From NCBI GenBank assembly GCA_028291305.1, contig JAQGII010000288.1, positions 1 through 6,176 of the forward strand: a stretch of 6,176 nucleotides of DNA. The letters run 5' to 3'. The position numbers and the translations under genes were made by a program. The notes beneath the pieces were generated by a model that worked only from the letters and a program-made list of their open reading frames with translations, was not told the origin of the DNA and made no database searches. The DNA is from Caulobacteraceae bacterium (GTDB lineage Bacteria > Pseudomonadota > Alphaproteobacteria > Caulobacterales > Caulobacteraceae). Positions 5,488 to 6,176 of the stretch are shown one piece after another (the stretch's first letter is position 1; each line of letters begins with the position of its first letter).

Positions 5488-6176
5488 CTATGCCTTCACA
5501 TACCCCTCGGACATGATCTCGTAGGTATAGGACCTCAGGGCTTCGATCAGAGCTATAGCTGAGGGCGGAAGCTGACGATCCGCGCGATAGATGATCCCCG
5601 CCGGCCGGGGACGCATGACGAGGGGCAGCGCCGCGAGCTTGAGCGATCCCCTGACGAGATCTTGCGCGAGCGTCAGCTGCGGCATGATGGCGATGAACTC
5701 GCCCGACTGCATGAGCTCTCGGATGAAACCCAGCGAGGATGACCGGATCGGCGAATTCGGATCGATGTTCATCTCGATCAGGATTTGATCGATCTCTCGA
5801 CCCAGGCGTGAAGCCACTGTCGGCAGCACCAGTTTTGCTTTTGCCAATCGTTCCGTGGTGGGGCCGGGCGGCTTGAAAATCGGATGGTCGGGCCGCGCCA
5901 TCAGGCTGATCGGCTCGTAGTAGAGGACTTCCCGCTTCAGGCCGTCAGGGGCGACGGTTTCGTAGAGCCGCCCGACGATAAGATCCAGCTGTCCGGAATT
6001 CAGTTCCGGCAACAATTCCTCGCTCAGGCCCTGAACTAGGCGGACCTCGAGGTCCGGCCGCCCGTCGTTCAGTTGCGCGATGACGCCGGGCATGATGCCC
6101 ACCGCGGCGACGGGCAAGGCCCCCACGTTGACGACAACGCTCTTGTCGCGCGAAAGCTGGTCCAGCTTGGCGTCGA
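5488..6176 (-). CDS. LysR-type transcriptional regulator, C-terminal part
   Basis: About 228 residues are in the window; the frame is open through the right edge, so the N-terminal winged helix-turn-helix and the true start are outside. The visible part is the periplasmic-binding-protein-like effector domain of a LysR-type regulator. It begins with VVVNVGALPVAA, followed by LEVRLVQGLSEELLPELNSGQLDLIVGRL split over the first subdomain, then RPDHPIF, and SLGFIRELMQSGEFIAIMPQ in the second subdomain. A GTG at 6126 lies inside the first beta-strand of the domain and is not the gene start. The VGALPVAA style is shared with the PcaQ/GbpR-like group, which often controls catabolic genes, but the inducer is not predictable. 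LysR regulators usually control divergent or adjacent genes; here the hydrolase downstream is codirectional, so regulation of it is only possible. The stop is TAG. Confidence 0.92.
   Translation of the reverse strand, partial: DAKLDQLSRDKSVVVNVGALPVAAVGIMPGVIAQLNDGRPDLEVRLVQGLSEELLPELNSGQLDLIVGRLYETVAPDGLKREVLYYEPISLMARPDHPIFKPPGPTTERLAKAKLVLPTVASRLGREIDQILIEMNIDPNSPIRSSSLGFIRELMQSGEFIAIMPQLTLAQDLVRGSLKLAALPLVMRPRPAGIIYRADRQLPPSAIALIEALRSYTYEIMSEGYVKA

Overview
The window is GC-rich and densely coded. It looks like chromosomal DNA of an alphaproteobacterium. The large TonB-dependent receptor, the Sel1-repeat protein with a CD-x-LA-x-DP N-terminal segment, and the short SnoaL/NTF2-like start would all fit Caulobacterales or Sphingomonadales. 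That placement is inference from protein style only; there is no rRNA or other marker gene here.

Every convincing gene lies on the minus strand. In transcription order, from the right edge to the left, they are: the effector-binding part of a LysR-type regulator (5' end outside the window); a 152-bp gap; an alpha/beta hydrolase that starts at TTG; a 471-bp non-coding gap rich in dyads and hairpins; a 963-residue TonB-dependent outer-membrane receptor; a strong intrinsic terminator; a secreted Sel1-repeat protein; a 156-bp gap; and the first 25 codons of a SnoaL/NTF2-like protein that runs off the left edge.

A reasonable reading is an uptake and catabolism neighbourhood. The receptor would import a scarce ligand, the periplasmic Sel1-repeat protein might support envelope assembly or signalling, and the cytoplasmic hydrolase and SnoaL-like protein could act on small molecules under the LysR regulator. 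Nothing in the sequence fixes the ligand, and the link between these genes rests only on shared strand and proximity. The terminator directly after the receptor suggests that the Sel1 gene is expressed by readthrough or at a lower level.

I see no mobile element, CRISPR array, tRNA or rRNA, and no clear sign of a wholly new system. The points most worth a second look are: a 17-codon leader ORF whose stop overlaps the TTG start of the hydrolase; a plus-strand hairpin with a T6 tail in the large gap, where there is no plus-strand gene; the UUCG-capped terminator between receptor and Sel1 gene; and three pairs of cysteines in probable surface loops of the receptor.
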